The notes under the pieces: model-generated | Told to the model about the DNA's origin: nothing | Database searches by the model: none | Seen by the model: the letters and a program-made list of their open reading frames with translations, nothing else | In this document: positions 4,686 through 5,906 of the stretch, one piece after another | Numbering within the stretch: the first letter of the stretch is position 1 | Layout: each line of letters begins with the position of its first letter | Program-made: the position numbers and the translations under genes | Assembly: GCA_018667205.1 (NCBI GenBank) | Contig: JABIVN010000396.1 | Location: forward strand, 1 to 5,906 | Origin: Gammaproteobacteria bacterium | Lineage (GTDB): Bacteria > Pseudomonadota > Gammaproteobacteria > Pseudomonadales > Azotimanducaceae | Length of the DNA: 5,906 bases | Reading direction: 5' to 3'

Positions 4686-5906
4686 GTGGAAAAGTTATCT
4701 GGCGCGGACATGTTGATCCGGGCCCTTCAGGATGAGGGCGTTGATCACGTTTTTGGATACCCTGGCGGGGCTGTGCTGCATATCTATGATGCAGTGTTCA
4801 GACAAGATAAAATCCGGCATGTGCTGGTGCGCCACGAACAGGCTGCAACTCATATGGCAGACGGCTATGCGCGTTCTACTGGCCGCCCAGGCGTAGTCTT
4901 GGTAACCAGTGGCCCGGGGGCGACTAATGCGATCACGGGCATAGCGACTGCCTATATGGATTCCATTCCCATGGTGGTGATCTCCGGACAGGTACAAAGC
5001 CACCTGATTGGGACAGATTCGTTTCAGGAGACAGATATGGTGGGCGTGTCCAGACCCATCGTGAAACACAGTTTTCTGGTCCGCACGGCGGCCGAAATAC
5101 CCGAAACGATCAAGAAAGCCTTCTACATCGCGACTTCTGGTCGTCCGGGGCCTGTGGTCGTCGATATTCCTAAAGATTTAACTGATCCGACAAACCTGTT
5201 CGACTATAGCTACCCGGAAACGGTAACGATGCGTTCCTACACGCCTGCGACCAGAGGTCATACTGGCCAGATCAAGAAAGCGATTAAGTTGCTCGTCAAG
5301 TGCGAACGGCCAATGATTTATGCTGGTGGGGGTGTTATCCAGGGTGATGCTTCGAGTCAGCTGATCGAATTAACAAGACTGCTGGGTTTTCCAATCACCA
5401 ACACGTTAATGGGGTTGGGTGCCTTTCCTGGCACAGACAAGCAGTTCCTGGGCATGCTTGGTATGCATGGCACATTTGAAGCAAATAACGCGATGCATCA
5501 TAGCGATTTGGTATTTGCTATTGGAGCCCGCTTTGACGACCGTATAACGAATACTGTCTCCAAATTTTGTCCGTACGCAGAAATTATCCATCTCGATATC
5601 GACCCCACGTCGATCTCTAAGACTGTTACCGCTGATGTGCCTATCGTTGGGCCGGTTGATACTGTGCTGGATGAAATGATTGAACTACTGGCGCCGGAAG
5701 TTGCTGAACGTTCTGAGAAACAGCAACAAATGTTGGCGGAATGGTGGGAGCAGATCGAAGGGTGGCGGAAGCAGGATTGCCTGGCGGTTATCAGGGATGA
5801 AAGCGAGGATATTATTAAGCCGCAGGAGGCCGTTCAGGCTGTCTATAAGGTAACCGAAGGAAAGGCTTTCGTGACTTCCGACGTCGGCCAGCATCAAATG
5901 TTTGCA
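4686..5906 (+). CDS. ilvI: Acetolactate synthase III-type large subunit, 3' end cut by window edge
   Basis: Catalytic subunit of acetohydroxyacid synthase, the ThDP- and FAD-dependent enzyme that condenses pyruvate with pyruvate or 2-oxobutyrate in the first common step of valine, leucine and isoleucine synthesis. The 407 codons present cover the ThDP-pyrimidine domain (about 1-165: FGYPGGAVLHIYDA, RHEQAATHMADG with catalytic Glu51, TSGPGATNAITGIATAYMDS, IGTDSFQETDMVG, and RPIVKHSF with Lys127). The central FAD-binding domain follows (about 190-345: GHTGQIKKAIK, YAGGGVI, LMGLGAFPG, LGMHGTFEAN, ARFDDR, HLDIDPTSISKTVTAD). The C-terminal ThDP/Mg domain begins near 365 and is cut after TSDVGQHQMFA. 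E. coli IlvI is about 574 residues, so roughly 165 are missing, including the GDG Mg-binding motif. The GTG start follows a good Shine-Dalgarno and gives the IlvI-like N-terminus MEKLSGADML. Wording is closest to E. coli IlvI as I recall it; many annotations call this ilvB. ilvH is expected downstream. Confidence 0.95.
   Translation, partial: MEKLSGADMLIRALQDEGVDHVFGYPGGAVLHIYDAVFRQDKIRHVLVRHEQAATHMADGYARSTGRPGVVLVTSGPGATNAITGIATAYMDSIPMVVISGQVQSHLIGTDSFQETDMVGVSRPIVKHSFLVRTAAEIPETIKKAFYIATSGRPGPVVVDIPKDLTDPTNLFDYSYPETVTMRSYTPATRGHTGQIKKAIKLLVKCERPMIYAGGGVIQGDASSQLIELTRLLGFPITNTLMGLGAFPGTDKQFLGMLGMHGTFEANNAMHHSDLVFAIGARFDDRITNTVSKFCPYAEIIHLDIDPTSISKTVTADVPIVGPVDTVLDEMIELLAPEVAERSEKQQQMLAEWWEQIEGWRKQDCLAVIRDESEDIIKPQEAVQAVYKVTEGKAFVTSDVGQHQMFA

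Noticed and set aside
4695..5069. 124-codon minus-strand ORF opposite ilvI
   Set aside because: Entirely within a strongly conserved part of ilvI; it is a shadow with unusual His-rich composition and no family resemblance.
1..5906. Search for defence systems, toxin-antitoxin pairs, mobile elements, CRISPR arrays, tRNAs or riboswitches
   Set aside because: All space is filled by recognised core genes with short gaps; no long repeats, transposase motifs, cloverleaf or conserved riboswitch signature could be seen by eye.

Overview
The window comes from the chromosome of a gammaproteobacterium, most likely a Pseudomonadales/Oceanospirillales-type lineage. The basis is close protein resemblance to the gammaproteobacterial BamD, RluD, PgeF (YfiH), IlvI and PilS families, and the conserved divergent arrangement bamD <-> rluD-pgeF, which is also found in E. 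coli and Pseudomonas. A PilS-type kinase directly after bamD points to a lineage with type IV pili. I cannot name the genus from the sequence alone. No mobile element, CRISPR array, tRNA or rRNA is visible, base composition looks even throughout, and coding density is high.

Layout. (1) Positions 1-2278, minus strand: bamD (outer-membrane assembly lipoprotein) followed after 9 bases by pilS (six-helix membrane sensor kinase of the PilS/PilR system), which runs off the left edge before its ATP-binding domain is complete. (2) Positions 2279-2351: a 73-base divergent intergenic region with candidate overlapping promoters for bamD and rluD. (3) Positions 2352-3994, plus strand: rluD (23S rRNA pseudouridine synthase) and, 8 bases on, pgeF (laccase-fold peptidoglycan editing factor). 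(4) Positions 4027-4518, minus strand: a small exported DUF4124-type protein of unknown function, convergent with pgeF. (5) Positions 4519-4685: a divergent regulatory region with several small inverted repeats, a possible promoter, a good Shine-Dalgarno sequence and a weak candidate leader peptide. (6) Positions 4686-5906, plus strand: ilvI, the large subunit of acetolactate synthase, cut off by the right edge after 407 codons.

How they fit together. bamD, rluD and pgeF are housekeeping genes for outer-membrane protein assembly, ribosome maturation and cell-wall precursor quality control. pilS senses the state of the type IV pilus and controls pilin transcription. ilvI begins a branched-chain amino-acid operon that would normally continue with ilvH and ilvC beyond the window.

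This is an ordinary core-genome region, and I found no convincing undescribed system. The part most worth a second look is the roughly 125-base leader of ilvI. It carries tandem inverted repeats, three ATTCAG direct repeats and a 13-codon ORF with a run of Ile/Val codons, which could (but need not) be an attenuation-type control.
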